The notes: generated from the letters alone by a model not told the origin. A DNA stretch of 64,000 nucleotides from Hyphomicrobiales bacterium (GCA_900468285.1 UBTF01000010.1:1-64000), one strand, 5' to 3'. Positions 10,401-19,062 are shown, numbered from the stretch's first letter. Numbers and translations: made by a program.

Positions 10401-10433
10401 GTTCACCCCTATGAAGATTCCTCGAACTGACAT
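7431..10433 (-). CDS. Caspase-like peptidase fused to Ski2-type helicase
   Basis: A 1000-residue two-domain protein. Residues 1-230 form a C14/metacaspase-like domain: the His motif SFAGHGS (H81) and the Cys motif ILDCCFSG (C127) are both intact. Residues about 270-760 form a superfamily 2 helicase: Walker A PTSSGKT (307-313), DEGQ in place of DExH (407-410), and downstream TTTLAAGINTPA and GRAGRLG motifs typical of Ski2-like enzymes such as HamB of Hachiman. The C-terminal 240 residues are helical, like the ratchet/HhH region. The likely job is nucleic-acid sensing by the helicase that switches on a suicidal or regulatory protease; this is inference. No candidate substrate gene is adjacent. 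The gene is isolated on both sides, so it may be a single-gene system. Confidence 0.85.
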   Translation of the reverse strand: MSVRGIFIGVNRHADGGIGELSGACDDARALWALFSDNLPDLESRLLLDASATLESSRKAVFDALAAAQADDVIILSFAGHGSANGRLVFNDTRLDDLDGTTLPMSELADAFSSSKARVVLCILDCCFSGQAPARVLETDGNPRSFSPFEGIFGEGRVLLTACGPSESAWEQPGSGHGVLTHSILQSLTNPDLQSISFPEIAGTIVTAARVAAQQMGRTQTPEFLGHIAGGLMFPKFERGENFLAVFPESEISRVSGDFAEFEEFGFPAAVVEKWKVAFPDGLNPLQLKAANEHGVLAGKSLLVVAPTSSGKTLIGEMASVHAVASGKKAVFLLPYRALVNEKYEDFSANYGAAGLRIARCSGDASDGVGPVLSGRYDIAFFTYEMFLNIALGSPRVLSQLGLLVLDEGQFITDPNRGITVELILAMLLRSQDVGINPQLLILSAVIGKLNGFNQWLNLPLLRTDVRPVPLIEGVLDRHGSFQHVGLDGVSRKEQLLDATEIRIRRDKPSAQDLIVPLAKKLVDKGEKILIFRNVRGPAEGCAEYLAKELGLPPATNVLDSLPSQDLTSSSHRLRRCLEGGTAFHNTNLLRDERQAVERGYRDREGGIHALAATTTLAAGINTPASTVILAENNFVGEDGRPFTVAEYKNMAGRAGRLGWNEIGKAIILADTPIERAQLFQKYVLGTPEDVRSSFEHKNLATWTVRLLSQVRGVRVEEIPQLLVNTFGGYTASRTNPDWVSHVSLEVSVLVQRMLDLGLAEIQGDLVHLTLLGRACGASSLSFDSCLRLVDILKSFDKSAGALSVLALIQVLDEMDSTYISVFKKGRGESVRASEAAHRFGVDVMRSLQRFVGDELNFWQRCKRASIVFDWLEGIEVEEIERRYSYTPFQGNVSYGDIIRVTDATRFHLRSAHQIFAAMFPEQPELLTQLAEMLERLEFGLPADALSLRNVGALSRGQYLALYHNGCRSAHDVDAISLERLVDLIGKHSAMLMRGEHEVS

Positions 10434-11537
10434 GAAATCGCCCCATATCGTGACCGCAAACGCCTATGTTTCCAGATGATATCGCGATTCCCTCGTACGT
10501 CCCAACCAATAAGCGAAGTTTATCGATCACGGAGAATGGCGGCTCATTCTGGCAATCCCGGGCCGGTATTTAGAGGATTATATCCTCCTCGCGAACGGCA
10601 GGAAGTCGCGAACTGAACAGCCATCGTTCCGCTCAAAGGAATCGCTCTAGTACCGCGCAGCGAATGTATTCCTATGCCTGCGATGATGATGACCAAGCTG
10701 GTAAATCCGAGGATCAAAGGTCCGCCCAGACTGAAAAAGAGCGAAATTTAGATCATTTTCGCGGCGGCTCTTTAGCTTCGCTTGACGAAAGATTGCCGCC
10801 ATACTTGGTTGAAACCCGCCTCCCAATGCGTACAAGCTTTCCAGCAGCAAATGTACGATGGATAAGCAGCAAAAGCCATTATGATGAGCTTCGCTGGTGG
10901 AGGTAGGACTGTGAGTGCTGGCGGATAAAATGAGGTGTCCATGATTCAATGGATAGGAAAGATTGTCCTGCCCCCCCAATCAGATAAATGTTTGGTAATA
11001 TTGATGATTTACGGCTGATGCATTTTTGTTCCCCGGTGAGGATCGGCAACCAAATTGCTTGGACATGCCCGTCAAAGAGCCAAATCTATCGAAAAATCCC
11101 GAATACACCTTACCCATTTGTGTCGACGTTCAGCAACTAGGGTGTTCGAACGCCCTTATGCAGAGAACGAAGCTGCTCCGCAAAGGACTGAACGATCTGA
11201 GTGATGATATGCGATGCGGTATCTCGTGGCATGGTCTTGACCACAATGGTCTGGTCGAGCTGTCGCAGGAACTGCTAGCCTGATTAGCAGCCCCCTTGAC
11301 TTCAGAAACGGCACGTCCGACGTACAATAACTCGCACTTACAGCTTTTAGGATTGCGTGATGAACCATCAGAAGATGTCGTCCCCGCAGTCAAAAACTGC
11401 GGTATAATTTGTGTGAACCGTGACTATTCAGAAAACCGCCGACCGGCTCGCGCTGGCTTGAAAGCACACTACCAGCGTAAGCTATGAGCCTGGCCTAAGT
11501 CTTGGCAAGAAACGAATTTTTGACTGCGATTGATTAG
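10434..11537. other. Gene-poor junction with decayed second left end
   Basis: About 1.1 kb without a supported gene. Minus-strand frames around 10560-10750 encode a hydrophobic stretch (GPLILGFTSLVIIIAGIGIH) without a start codon, probably a gene remnant. From 10965 on, the sequence resembles island positions 1-160. Another short minus-strand fragment (about 11147-11280, containing MPRDTASHIITQIVQ) is open but has stops on both sides. Confidence 0.5.
10965..11125 (+). repeat. Degenerate copy of island left end (internal att remnant)
   Basis: Reads TCCTGCCCCCCCAATCAGAT then AAATGTTTGGTAAT, against TCCTGCCCCCGCAACCAAAT then AAGTGTTTGATAAT at the left end. Similarity runs on through a decayed form of the inverted repeat (TTTGTTCCC ... 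GGCAACCAAA), CCAAATCT.TCGAAAAATCCCGAA and TGTCGAC. This is what a tandem insertion at the same tRNA leaves behind after the inner junction decays. Confidence 0.7.
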
Positions 11538-11549
11538 TTGAGGACGAAA

Positions 11550-14500
11550 GTGCAATTCATAGCGAATGGCCCGAATATTCCAGAAGAATTGCTTCAAGCT
11601 CATGAGGACGGCCAAGTCGTTTTCTTTTGCGGAGCTGGGATATCTTACCCGGCCGATCTACCTGGTTTCAGTGGCCTTGTGGAAGGATTGTACCGCGAGT
11701 TGGGCGAAGTTCCATCTTCCGTCGAACAGTCTGCGCTGAACAACAAATCCTTCGACACCGCGATTGGCCTATTAGAAAATCGTCTGGTAGGACACCGTCA
11801 GCGCGTTCGAACTGCCATCGCTCAAATCTTGACGCCAAACCTTGCAAAACGAAATGCGCTGGCGACCCACGAAGCCCTGCTTTCCCTTAGTAAAACGGGT
11901 GATGACCGCATCAGGCTCATCACGACAAACTTTGACCGCCTCTTCATTGAGGCGATGAAGCGATTAAACGTTGAATATCCATCGTACTGCGCTCCTCTTC
12001 TTCCTGTGCCCAAGAAGCAGAAGTGGGATGGTATCATTTATCTACATGGCCTCCTGACTGACCCCCTAACCGCGAGCGACCTAGAGCGTTTGGTTGTTTC
12101 CAGTGGTGATTTCGGTCTGGCTTACTTGACCGAGCGCTGGGCTTCGCGGTTCGTCAGCGAGCTGTTTCGGGGCTACACCTTATGTTTTGTCGGATACAGC
12201 ATTGATGATCCTGTGCTCCGCTACATGATGGACGCATTGGCCGCTGATCGTTTACTGGGAGAAAGATCACCTGACGCATACGCGTTCGGTGGGCATACTC
12301 GCGGCAAGGAAATCGAAGTCGCCGACGAATGGATAGCCAAAAACGTCCGGCCGATTTTGTATAACAGCACCAATGAACATTCCGTGCTCCATAGGACGCT
12401 GAGAGCTTGGGCTGATAGCTACCGAGACGGGGTGCGGGGAAAGGAAGGAATTATTTCGAGACATGGACGTTCGCGGCCACAAGGTAGCACGCGGCAGGAC
12501 AATTTTGTCGGGCGGATGCTCTGGGCACTGAGTGACAAGACCGGACTGCCCGCAAAAGCATTCGCCGATCTCACACCGGCAGCTCCGTTGGAATGGCTGG
12601 AGGAGTTCGAGAAAGCCACATTCAATCATAGGGACCTGATGCGATTCCAGGTCTCACCCACCGTCGAGGAAGACAAAAAGTTAAGGTTCAGCCTGATTGA
12701 ACGCCCTTCACCATATAGTCGAGCGCCTTGGATGCGGCTCGTAAGTCGGCGGGGCTTCTGGGACAATTCCGACGATGTGATGCGGAATATAGCTCGCTGG
12801 TTTGCCAAACACGCAGACGACCCGCGATCTCTGTTATGGCTTTCGAAGCAAGGCGGTCCGATCTCGGATCATCTCCATTATCTTATCGGAGAGGCGTTAG
12901 AAAATGGCGTGGTAACATCTCCAACTATGAAGGCGTACTGGCAAGTGGTGCTTGCGGGAAGGCTCTACCACCCAAATGATCCTTCCGACCTCTACGCTTG
13001 GAGCAAGGAACTGAAAAGGGAAGGGCGACTTACGCCACTTCTCCGCTCAAGGTTGAGGGAATACCTAACCACCTTTTTGAAAATCTCAGAAGGGTACCGG
13101 CCATCCGACGAGGAGGACGGGGTTCAGAGCGACGGCAGCATTGACTGGGAGCTTACTTTTTCCGGAGCCCACACCGCATATGCTTTGCGCGATTTGTTCA
13201 AGAGTCAGGCTTGGAAGGATGCACTGCCATTGCTCCTAACGGATTCGACAGACCTTCTGCTCGACGCGATGGATATGGCCGTTTTGGTTGATGGCGGAAA
13301 AGGGAAGGGAGACCGAACCTATTTCCAGCACCCTTCTATCGCGGAACACCCGCAAAACCGAGCCTTCAGAGACTGGACGGCGCTCATTGATTTTGTGCGT
13401 GACGCATGGCTGGCCACCGTTACGAACTTTCCCGCTCGCGCTATTCGAGAGTTTGATCGATGGGGCGAGTTCGAACACGTCATATTCAGACGGCTGCGAT
13501 TTTTCGCGCTGGCCACGCATCTTGACCTCTTCGGACAGCAACAGGCTGTCGACGCACTACTCGCCGATGACGCTAAGTGGCTGTGGTCTATAGAAACTCA
13601 GAGAGAGGCACTGCAGCTCGTTGCTGCAATTGCTCCTGTTCTTGATCAGAGACAGGCAGATCGCTTCACTGACTCCGTACTAAACCATCCTCAACAACCA
13701 TGGGATCAGGGTGACGAAGATCGACGGGCACTGCGAAATGAACGCGAGACTTGGCGGATACTGGCGCTTTATGAACAATCGGGAGGGCGGATTAATGCTC
13801 AGGTCCAAGCGAGGCTAGAATCAATTCGTGACAGACACCCGAGGTGGGGCGAGGTCCGAGATAAGGATCAGTTCCCGGTCTACATGGAATCAGGAAACTT
13901 TCAACAGCCTTTTGAAGCCGCGCCAGCGACGCGCAGAGAGCTTAAAGAGTGGGTCAAGAACCATCGTGAAGCCGCAGACTTTCACGATAGCGATGACTTT
14001 TTGGAGCGATGCCGCAGGGATTTCCCAAGGACGTCACTTGTACTCTTGAAGCTAGCGCAGGAGGGGGATTGGGTGACGCCCCGCTGGCGACAGGCATTGC
14101 AAGCTTGGTCAAGCGATGAACTCGCAGCTCGTTCGTGGCGATGTGTTGGCCCTCGAATTGTCGACACCCCGGATCACGTCCTGACAGAAATCAATCGGGG
14201 ACTGACCAACTGGCTCCAAGCCTGCGGAAGGTTTGCGGCGGTGCGCCGAGCTGCGTTTTTGCATTTGGCTCAACGTCTTCTCGACCATAATAGAGAAATT
14301 CAGGAGGCTCCTGGAGAGTCGCCTCTTTCAGATGCCCTGAATAATCCCATCGGAGAGCTGACCGAAGGCTTGATCAAACTTTGGTATTCGCAGGACTTGG
14401 ATGACGGGCAGGGGCTAGACAGAGATATCGAGGCGTTGTTCACGGCACTGTGCGATACAGAAACTCCGGCATTCGCAAATGGACGATTATTTCTTTGTTC

Positions 14501-15263
14501 GAATGCCATTTCACTCTTTCGGGTAGATGAGGATTGGACAAAGGCGAACCTGCTACCGCTTTTCGATTGGAACTTGTCCAACTATGAAGCGAAAATTGCT
14601 TGGTCGGGGTTCCTTTGGTCTCCAAGGTTATTTTGGCCTTTGATGCGTCGCCTGAAGAATGAGTTTTTAGAGACGGCCGCGCATTATGGTGAACTCGGGG
14701 AGCTTTCTGATCCATATGCGGGATTGCTTACGTTCGCTGCTCTGGACTCAGTGGAAGGTTTTCTGAAATCTGAGTTTTCTGTTGCGACAGGCAAGCTCCC
14801 GGAAGCAGGGCTCGTTTACGCATTGCAGACTGTCACTGATGGCATGGACAGTTCAGGTGGGAAAATCGAAGAGTATTGGGACAACCGCGCTAAGCCCTAT
14901 TTCAGGTATGTCTGGCCAAAGTCACAGGCTCTGGTGACGCCAGGAATCTCAGCTGCTTTTAGCCGTGTAATTGTCTCAACGGGCGATAGGTTTCCCGAAG
15001 CATTGGAAACTCTTAAGGACTGGCTTCAACAGACCGAGCAGGCAGATTACCCGATTCATCTTCTGGATGAGAATGGTCTTGCTACACGCTTTCCTACTGA
15101 TGCTCTTAAGTTTCTTGATTTGATCGTCAGCCGCGATGTCGGTTGGTCACTCGGCTCTGTCGATAAATGCTTGAAAGAAATAGTAGCTGCGATGCCAGAA
15201 TTGGCGCGTGATCATCGGTTCGTTGCATTGGATCAACTGCTCAAACAACACGGAAGAGCTTGA
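11550..15263 (+). CDS. Large SIR2-domain defense protein
   Basis: About 1237 residues. The N-terminal ~240 residues are a SIR2/sirtuin NAD-binding fold: FFCGAGIS (about 30-36), ITTNFDRLF with the conserved Asn, IIYLHG with the catalytic-type His, and CFVGYSIDDPVLRYMM. The remaining ~1000 residues are helical, Trp-rich and without motifs I can name; a DUF4020-type defense sirtuin is possible. SIR2 proteins of this build (DSR, ThsA and relatives) deplete NAD+ after phage sensing, so abortive defense is likely. I prefer the GTG at 11550, since GAGG lies 7 bases upstream; the frame also allows a TTG at 11538. It is the first gene after the internal left-end copy, in + orientation, opposite to everything left of it. 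Confidence 0.8.
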   Translation: MQFIANGPNIPEELLQAHEDGQVVFFCGAGISYPADLPGFSGLVEGLYRELGEVPSSVEQSALNNKSFDTAIGLLENRLVGHRQRVRTAIAQILTPNLAKRNALATHEALLSLSKTGDDRIRLITTNFDRLFIEAMKRLNVEYPSYCAPLLPVPKKQKWDGIIYLHGLLTDPLTASDLERLVVSSGDFGLAYLTERWASRFVSELFRGYTLCFVGYSIDDPVLRYMMDALAADRLLGERSPDAYAFGGHTRGKEIEVADEWIAKNVRPILYNSTNEHSVLHRTLRAWADSYRDGVRGKEGIISRHGRSRPQGSTRQDNFVGRMLWALSDKTGLPAKAFADLTPAAPLEWLEEFEKATFNHRDLMRFQVSPTVEEDKKLRFSLIERPSPYSRAPWMRLVSRRGFWDNSDDVMRNIARWFAKHADDPRSLLWLSKQGGPISDHLHYLIGEALENGVVTSPTMKAYWQVVLAGRLYHPNDPSDLYAWSKELKREGRLTPLLRSRLREYLTTFLKISEGYRPSDEEDGVQSDGSIDWELTFSGAHTAYALRDLFKSQAWKDALPLLLTDSTDLLLDAMDMAVLVDGGKGKGDRTYFQHPSIAEHPQNRAFRDWTALIDFVRDAWLATVTNFPARAIREFDRWGEFEHVIFRRLRFFALATHLDLFGQQQAVDALLADDAKWLWSIETQREALQLVAAIAPVLDQRQADRFTDSVLNHPQQPWDQGDEDRRALRNERETWRILALYEQSGGRINAQVQARLESIRDRHPRWGEVRDKDQFPVYMESGNFQQPFEAAPATRRELKEWVKNHREAADFHDSDDFLERCRRDFPRTSLVLLKLAQEGDWVTPRWRQALQAWSSDELAARSWRCVGPRIVDTPDHVLTEINRGLTNWLQACGRFAAVRRAAFLHLAQRLLDHNREIQEAPGESPLSDALNNPIGELTEGLIKLWYSQDLDDGQGLDRDIEALFTALCDTETPAFANGRLFLCSNAISLFRVDEDWTKANLLPLFDWNLSNYEAKIAWSGFLWSPRLFWPLMRRLKNEFLETAAHYGELGELSDPYAGLLTFAALDSVEGFLKSEFSVATGKLPEAGLVYALQTVTDGMDSSGGKIEEYWDNRAKPYFRYVWPKSQALVTPGISAAFSRVIVSTGDRFPEALETLKDWLQQTEQADYPIHLLDENGLATRFPTDALKFLDLIVSRDVGWSLGSVDKCLKEIVAAMPELARDHRFVALDQLLKQHGRA

Positions 15264-15575
15264 CAGGTCGTCTAGATTTTAGACTTGCAGATTGCTCAGT
15301 GGCTGATCGCACCGCTTTCAAGGTTCGTCGGACATCAGATCGCAGAAAGCATTTGTTGAAGGCTCACCTTCCGCACATTTGGGCTCTTGAAGCAGAGCAC
15401 CGCGCATCACATTTCATTGTGACGATAATGTTTTCAATCCTGTGGACCCATACAAAGTTCCTCACGTTCGAGCTTTCGAACTGCTTGTCTTAGGGCAAAC
15501 TGAATTGCGCTGCGTGATTCCACGCGCGTCTTCGAGCTTCGTAAGTTGACTTCGCGTTCATCAAATGAGGTATCC

Positions 15576-16235
15576 GTGACTGATTTCTTCGGCACTACCC
15601 AAGGCATAATGTCGCTCGGAGCGCTGATCGGCGCTGGAGGTTTTGCGCTTGGTGCAACAAGCCAGGCATTCGTAGGATGGGTGTGGGTCCGAACCCAGAC
15701 GAAAGGTCGTGGTACTGATCGCCGCAACCTTGCAATGATAACTCTCTTAGCACTCGATGATTACGTCGGTGCATGTTATGCGGCGGTTCATGACACACCC
15801 GAATTCAATCAGGGTGATCAGGCAGAGTTCGCTTTTCATTCGCCGGAGCCAGTTCTTGCGCTTCCCAAGGATGCTGACTGGCGTTTGCTGAGCGATGATC
15901 TGGGCGAGGCAATCATGTGGTTTTCAAACCGCGTCTCAAACTTCGAGAACGCCTTGGACAGCCTTGATCTTTCAAATCACGCTTACGATGGTTTCTTTGA
16001 GCGTCGTCTGGAGGGGTACTCGAAGCTGGCGGCGACTGCGATGGACCTTATCGCACGTATTGAGATCGAATTTGATCTGAAGTTGCCGGATAAGCCGGAC
16101 TATTACCATCAGGATCAGGGCTTTCTCGCGATTCTTCGTGACGTCGAGAAGTTCAAGGCGAGAGAGGTAGCAAAGCCGACCTCTACGCAAACGGTGGCGT
16201 CAAACGTGACGCCTTTGTTTCCGAAGTCGTCGTGA
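15576..16235 (+). CDS. Hypothetical protein with N-terminal membrane helix
   Basis: About 219 residues. One N-terminal hydrophobic segment (IMSLGALIGAGGFALGATSQAFVGWVWV) is followed by a soluble, acidic helical domain; no family is recognised. The GTG at 15576 is the likely start because GAGG sits 5 bases upstream; an in-frame ATG at 15546 lacks one. It follows the SIR2 gene on the same strand after about 310 bp, in which I see no gene. It might be a membrane partner of the SIR2 protein or independent. Confidence 0.6.
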   Translation: MTDFFGTTQGIMSLGALIGAGGFALGATSQAFVGWVWVRTQTKGRGTDRRNLAMITLLALDDYVGACYAAVHDTPEFNQGDQAEFAFHSPEPVLALPKDADWRLLSDDLGEAIMWFSNRVSNFENALDSLDLSNHAYDGFFERRLEGYSKLAATAMDLIARIEIEFDLKLPDKPDYYHQDQGFLAILRDVEKFKAREVAKPTSTQTVASNVTPLFPKSS

Positions 16236-16430
16236 GGGAAAAGTGAAGGCCTCTATGACGCGGCCTGTTGCATAGGGTTCGCAGGCCATAGGATCGTGTG
16301 TCGGCTCTCCTGTTTCAAAATCGGGGAGTTCGCCACACGGTTGATACTGGGTAATGATCAGAACCGAATGTCTGGGGGACGACCTTCGGAGCATCGAACG
16401 CTGCGGTTTGCCCATCTGGGACATAATGCC

Positions 16431-16459
16431 GGACTACCGAAGCTAAGGGTCGGTAGTCC
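16431..16459. terminator. Hairpin between convergent genes
   Basis: Perfect 10-bp inverted repeat GGACTACCGA / TCGGTAGTCC with a 9-base loop, lying between the end of the + strand gene at 16235 and the end of the - strand gene at 16472. No long T tract follows, so it may be a weak or bidirectional terminator. Confidence 0.5.
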
Positions 16460-16471
16460 AATATCCGGCTT

Positions 16472-16888
16472 TCAAATGCCGTCAATTGGTTGTTGCAGCA
16501 CAATATCGATCAAATCCCTCATCTCGTAGATGAATTCACCGAACCCGGATTCCTCTCCTTCCGAAGGCATGCGGATGGTGAACTGCTCACCCTTGCGAAC
16601 TCTCTTAAGAATCAGGTTCGTCCAGTAGAACCGGTCGGCGTCGGCGAAGTCAGTGCCAAAGTCGAGTAAAAACGGAAAGCGCGGTGAAGGCTCATCTTTA
16701 TCCAGGCGACCGATGAATGGGTTTAGACGGTCTCCGAGTGATTTGCCCATACATCCAAACAACCAACCCTTCGTAACGATCATTCCGGCCTCGTCTACCG
16801 GCGCATCGATGTAGATGGGGTAATCGAGGTCGTCTTCGCAGCGTGCGATAATGCGCAAAAATCTAACTGGCATGATTGCTTCCTTCAA
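16472..16888 (-). CDS. Hypothetical protein, second gene of a coupled pair
   Basis: A 138-residue soluble protein, unrecognised; acidic, with aromatic-rich strands (MPVRFLRIIARCEDD at residues 6-20) and a C-terminal helix. Its ATG overlaps the stop of the upstream gene by ATGA, so the two are translationally coupled. Together they lie between the SIR2-associated gene and the graspetide operon, transcribed away from the latter. Confidence 0.6.
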   Translation of the reverse strand: MKEAIMPVRFLRIIARCEDDLDYPIYIDAPVDEAGMIVTKGWLFGCMGKSLGDRLNPFIGRLDKDEPSPRFPFLLDFGTDFADADRFYWTNLILKRVRKGEQFTIRMPSEGEESGFGEFIYEMRDLIDIVLQQPIDGI

Positions 16889-17379
16889 CCGCGAATGATG
16901 ATGTCGATGTTTGACGGATCGACTTCGTAACGAATGCTCAAGGCAGCTTTTGCTTCAGCGATACTAATCCCTGGGTTCTGTTTGGGAGGGACAGGACGAT
17001 TTTCCAGTTTGGGCATTGGCTTGTAGTCGAGCGCCTCGAAGTCGATGTCCTTCCCATAGTCATCAGTCGTCCAAAAGCGCACAGGATTGCGCCCATCAAA
17101 CTGCTCAGCGACGTTCACCAGAGCGTATTCACTGAATAGGATAAGCCAACGGCCTTCAGTTTCAGTCGACGGCACGACATCCATGACCTTTCCGACGATA
17201 AATGCAGAATGATGCGCTTCGCGCCCTTCGACTTCTGGGTGATATGCGTTGCGGCAAACAACTGTATACTTGCATCCCATGGCTCTCTCGCGGGACATCG
17301 ACCACGACTGCGTTCCACCAACGTCCAAAATCGTCTGAACTGATTTGTAAGTCATTACAGATACTACGTTATCGCTCAT
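16885..17379 (-). CDS. Hypothetical protein, first gene of a coupled pair
   Basis: About 164 residues, unrecognised. The N-terminal 110 residues look like a mixed alpha/beta domain (YTVVCRNAYHPEV, HSAFIVGKVMDV, WLILFSEYALV). After a proline/lysine linker, the tail ISIAEAKAALSIRYEVDPSNIDI resembles a short helical binding motif. The ATG at 17379 has GAGGAG 6 bases before it; the longer frame to 17403 does not. It is divergent from the graspetide precursor with about 360 bp between, room for two promoters. Confidence 0.6.
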   Translation of the reverse strand: MSDNVVSVMTYKSVQTILDVGGTQSWSMSRERAMGCKYTVVCRNAYHPEVEGREAHHSAFIVGKVMDVVPSTETEGRWLILFSEYALVNVAEQFDGRNPVRFWTTDDYGKDIDFEALDYKPMPKLENRPVPPKQNPGISIAEAKAALSIRYEVDPSNIDIIIRG

Positions 17380-17403
17380 GCATATCTCCTCACTTCGGGG
17401 CAA

Positions 17404-17737
17404 CGCATCGATAACTTATCTATAATTTATCGTCAACGTATAATAAAGCGACATAACATATTTTTGGCTATGCCTGATGCCTGATGCCTGACGTGTGCAA
17501 TCGAGTGCTTAAAGGGTTGGTGCCGATCTTAAACTGGGAATTTTGAGCTAGAATTTTGAGGTCAGATTGACGATGTATAGGCAAGAACATAATATGAACT
17601 CTGAGAGTTTCGGCGAGACGAGACGGGTGTGTTGGCATATCGTGACATTAAGAAACTTGCTCAAATCCGGTGAGCCGATATTCTGAGAGCGAAGCGCCAT
17701 TATCGCTTATCGAACAACCATTTAACCTTAATTCGAG
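17404..17737. other. Divergent intergenic region before the graspetide operon
   Basis: About 330 bp, AT-rich in its left part. No gene. It should contain the promoters for the minus-strand pair and for the graspetide operon. GCCTGATGCC is tandemly repeated at about 17469-17487 without obvious meaning. Confidence 0.35.
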
Positions 17738-18112
17738 ATGCTATCGTCCATGTCAGAACAAGCCAGCCGACCCTTTCTTGCAAAACTCTCGACCCCTCGG
17801 GTAGGAGGAGAAGGTATTCCCGGATTCTACAGCGACGAGCTAAAAATGTGGACGCTGGATACGCCACACGGAATTGCGGCTATCATTGATGAAGATCGCA
17901 GCCTCGCTGAATTGACGACTAAGACGAAGGTCAATCAGGAAGCGGATCAGCTGGACGCATCGATGTCGGAGCTTTCAACCAAGACATTCACGCAGGTTGA
18001 ACGGGACGACGAAGCATCGTTTCCAGTGGTTGCGTTGCTCGAAATTACGACGAAGACCGATGCTCAGCTGGAGCGTGATGATAATCAGCCCACAGTCTTC
18101 GGTTTCCTGTGA
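17738..18112 (+). CDS. Graspetide (omega-ester RiPP) precursor with three core repeats
   Basis: A 124-residue peptide. The N-terminal leader has RPFLAKL at 11-17, close in form to the PFFARFL helix that microviridin leaders use to dock the ATP-grasp ligase. The C-terminal half has three repeats of [T/S]TKT-x4-E-x-D: TTKT 60-63 with E68/D70, STKT 80-83 with E88/D90/D91, TTKT 104-107 with E112/D114/D115. The spacing from the last Thr to the Glu is five in all three. Thr hydroxyls are the expected donors and Glu/Asp the acceptors of side-chain ester crosslinks; Lys could make amides. The stop overlaps the next gene's GTG (GTGA). The start may be M1 or M5 (17750). The product's activity is unknown; related peptides are protease inhibitors. 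Confidence 0.85.
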   Translation: MLSSMSEQASRPFLAKLSTPRVGGEGIPGFYSDELKMWTLDTPHGIAAIIDEDRSLAELTTKTKVNQEADQLDASMSELSTKTFTQVERDDEASFPVVALLEITTKTDAQLERDDNQPTVFGFL

Positions 18113-19062
18113 CCCTACTTCTAATCTCAAATGAACGAGACCTGACCACCGATTTTATCGTCCGTGAGCTGAAACGCAGAAGTATTCCGTTTCTACGCCT
18201 GAACACGGACCGGCTTGGAAACTTCAAGATCGCCTTCGATCCTTTGTCTAGCCGGTTTGAGATGCTGATCGAGGGTGAGAAATTTTTCATCAGAACGGTC
18301 ACCGCCGCGTATTTTCGTCGACCAGAGCCACCAAAAGCGGCGAGCGAAGTCGACGATGGAAGCCGGACATACGTTCTGGCTGAATGGAATGCGCTTTTGA
18401 AAGCGCTCTATATCCTGGTTGGGGATCGGTGGTTTAGCCATCCCAAGAATATACTTTTGGCTGAAGACAAGCCGGAGCAACTTCGACTCGCTAAAACGCT
18501 TGAATTTGACGTACCCCCGACGCTCATCACCAATGATCTTGATCGAGCAATAGAATTTTTAGAGGCGGGGCCAGCCATCGCTAAGCCACTGCGGCAGGCA
18601 GTGGTTGAGGAGGCTGGGGCAGAGCAGGTCATCTTCACCAGTGAGGTGCCAGGGCTGAGGGAATCAGACCGCGCTGCGCTTCAGATTGCTCCAGTAATCT
18701 TTCAGCGCAATATTCCAAAAAAATACGATCTGCGAGTCACCGTTGTTGGCAACCGGGTTTTTTCTGCTGCAATTCATTCTCAAAGTAACGCTGCGACGAA
18801 GGTGGACTGGCGCAAGGGCTCTGAGACGACATTGGCTCACGAGAAATTCGAGTTGCCGCCCGATATTGCTCGGAAATGCGTTGAGTTCGTGCGCCTTCAA
18901 AATCTCCGGTTCGGAGCTATCGATCTTGTTCTTGACGACGAGGGGCAGTTTTGGTTTCTCGAATGCAATCCGAACGGGCAATGGGCCTGGATTGAGAACC
19001 GAACTGGTATGCCGATAGCGTCGGCTATTGTTGACGAGTTGGAGGGTATTAGCGCGAGATGA
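18109..19062 (+). CDS. Graspetide ATP-grasp macrocyclase (MvdC/MvdD family)
   Basis: A 317-residue ATP-grasp ligase that should activate Glu/Asp side chains of the precursor as acyl phosphates and form esters or amides. The start fits the family (LLLISNERDLTTDFIVRELK). KPLRQAVVEEAG and VIFQRNIPKKYDLRVTVVG are nucleotide and substrate segments, and AIDLVLDDEGQFWFLECNPN followed by GQWAWIE carries the Mg-binding Glu and Asn near the C-terminus. It starts at a GTG overlapping the precursor stop and its own stop overlaps the next ATG, giving a tightly coupled three-gene operon. Only one ligase is present, so one enzyme probably makes all links. Confidence 0.88.
   Translation: MTLLLISNERDLTTDFIVRELKRRSIPFLRLNTDRLGNFKIAFDPLSSRFEMLIEGEKFFIRTVTAAYFRRPEPPKAASEVDDGSRTYVLAEWNALLKALYILVGDRWFSHPKNILLAEDKPEQLRLAKTLEFDVPPTLITNDLDRAIEFLEAGPAIAKPLRQAVVEEAGAEQVIFTSEVPGLRESDRAALQIAPVIFQRNIPKKYDLRVTVVGNRVFSAAIHSQSNAATKVDWRKGSETTLAHEKFELPPDIARKCVEFVRLQNLRFGAIDLVLDDEGQFWFLECNPNGQWAWIENRTGMPIASAIVDELEGISAR

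Noticed and set aside
10647..10979. 110-codon minus-strand frame near the island junction
   Set aside because: No family likeness. An adjacent frame encodes a hydrophobic stretch without a start, so the region looks like decayed coding DNA.
17469..17487. Tandem GCCTGATGCC repeat, considered as an operator or CRISPR-like unit
   Set aside because: Only two short overlapping copies; no repeat-spacer pattern. I found no CRISPR array in the window.
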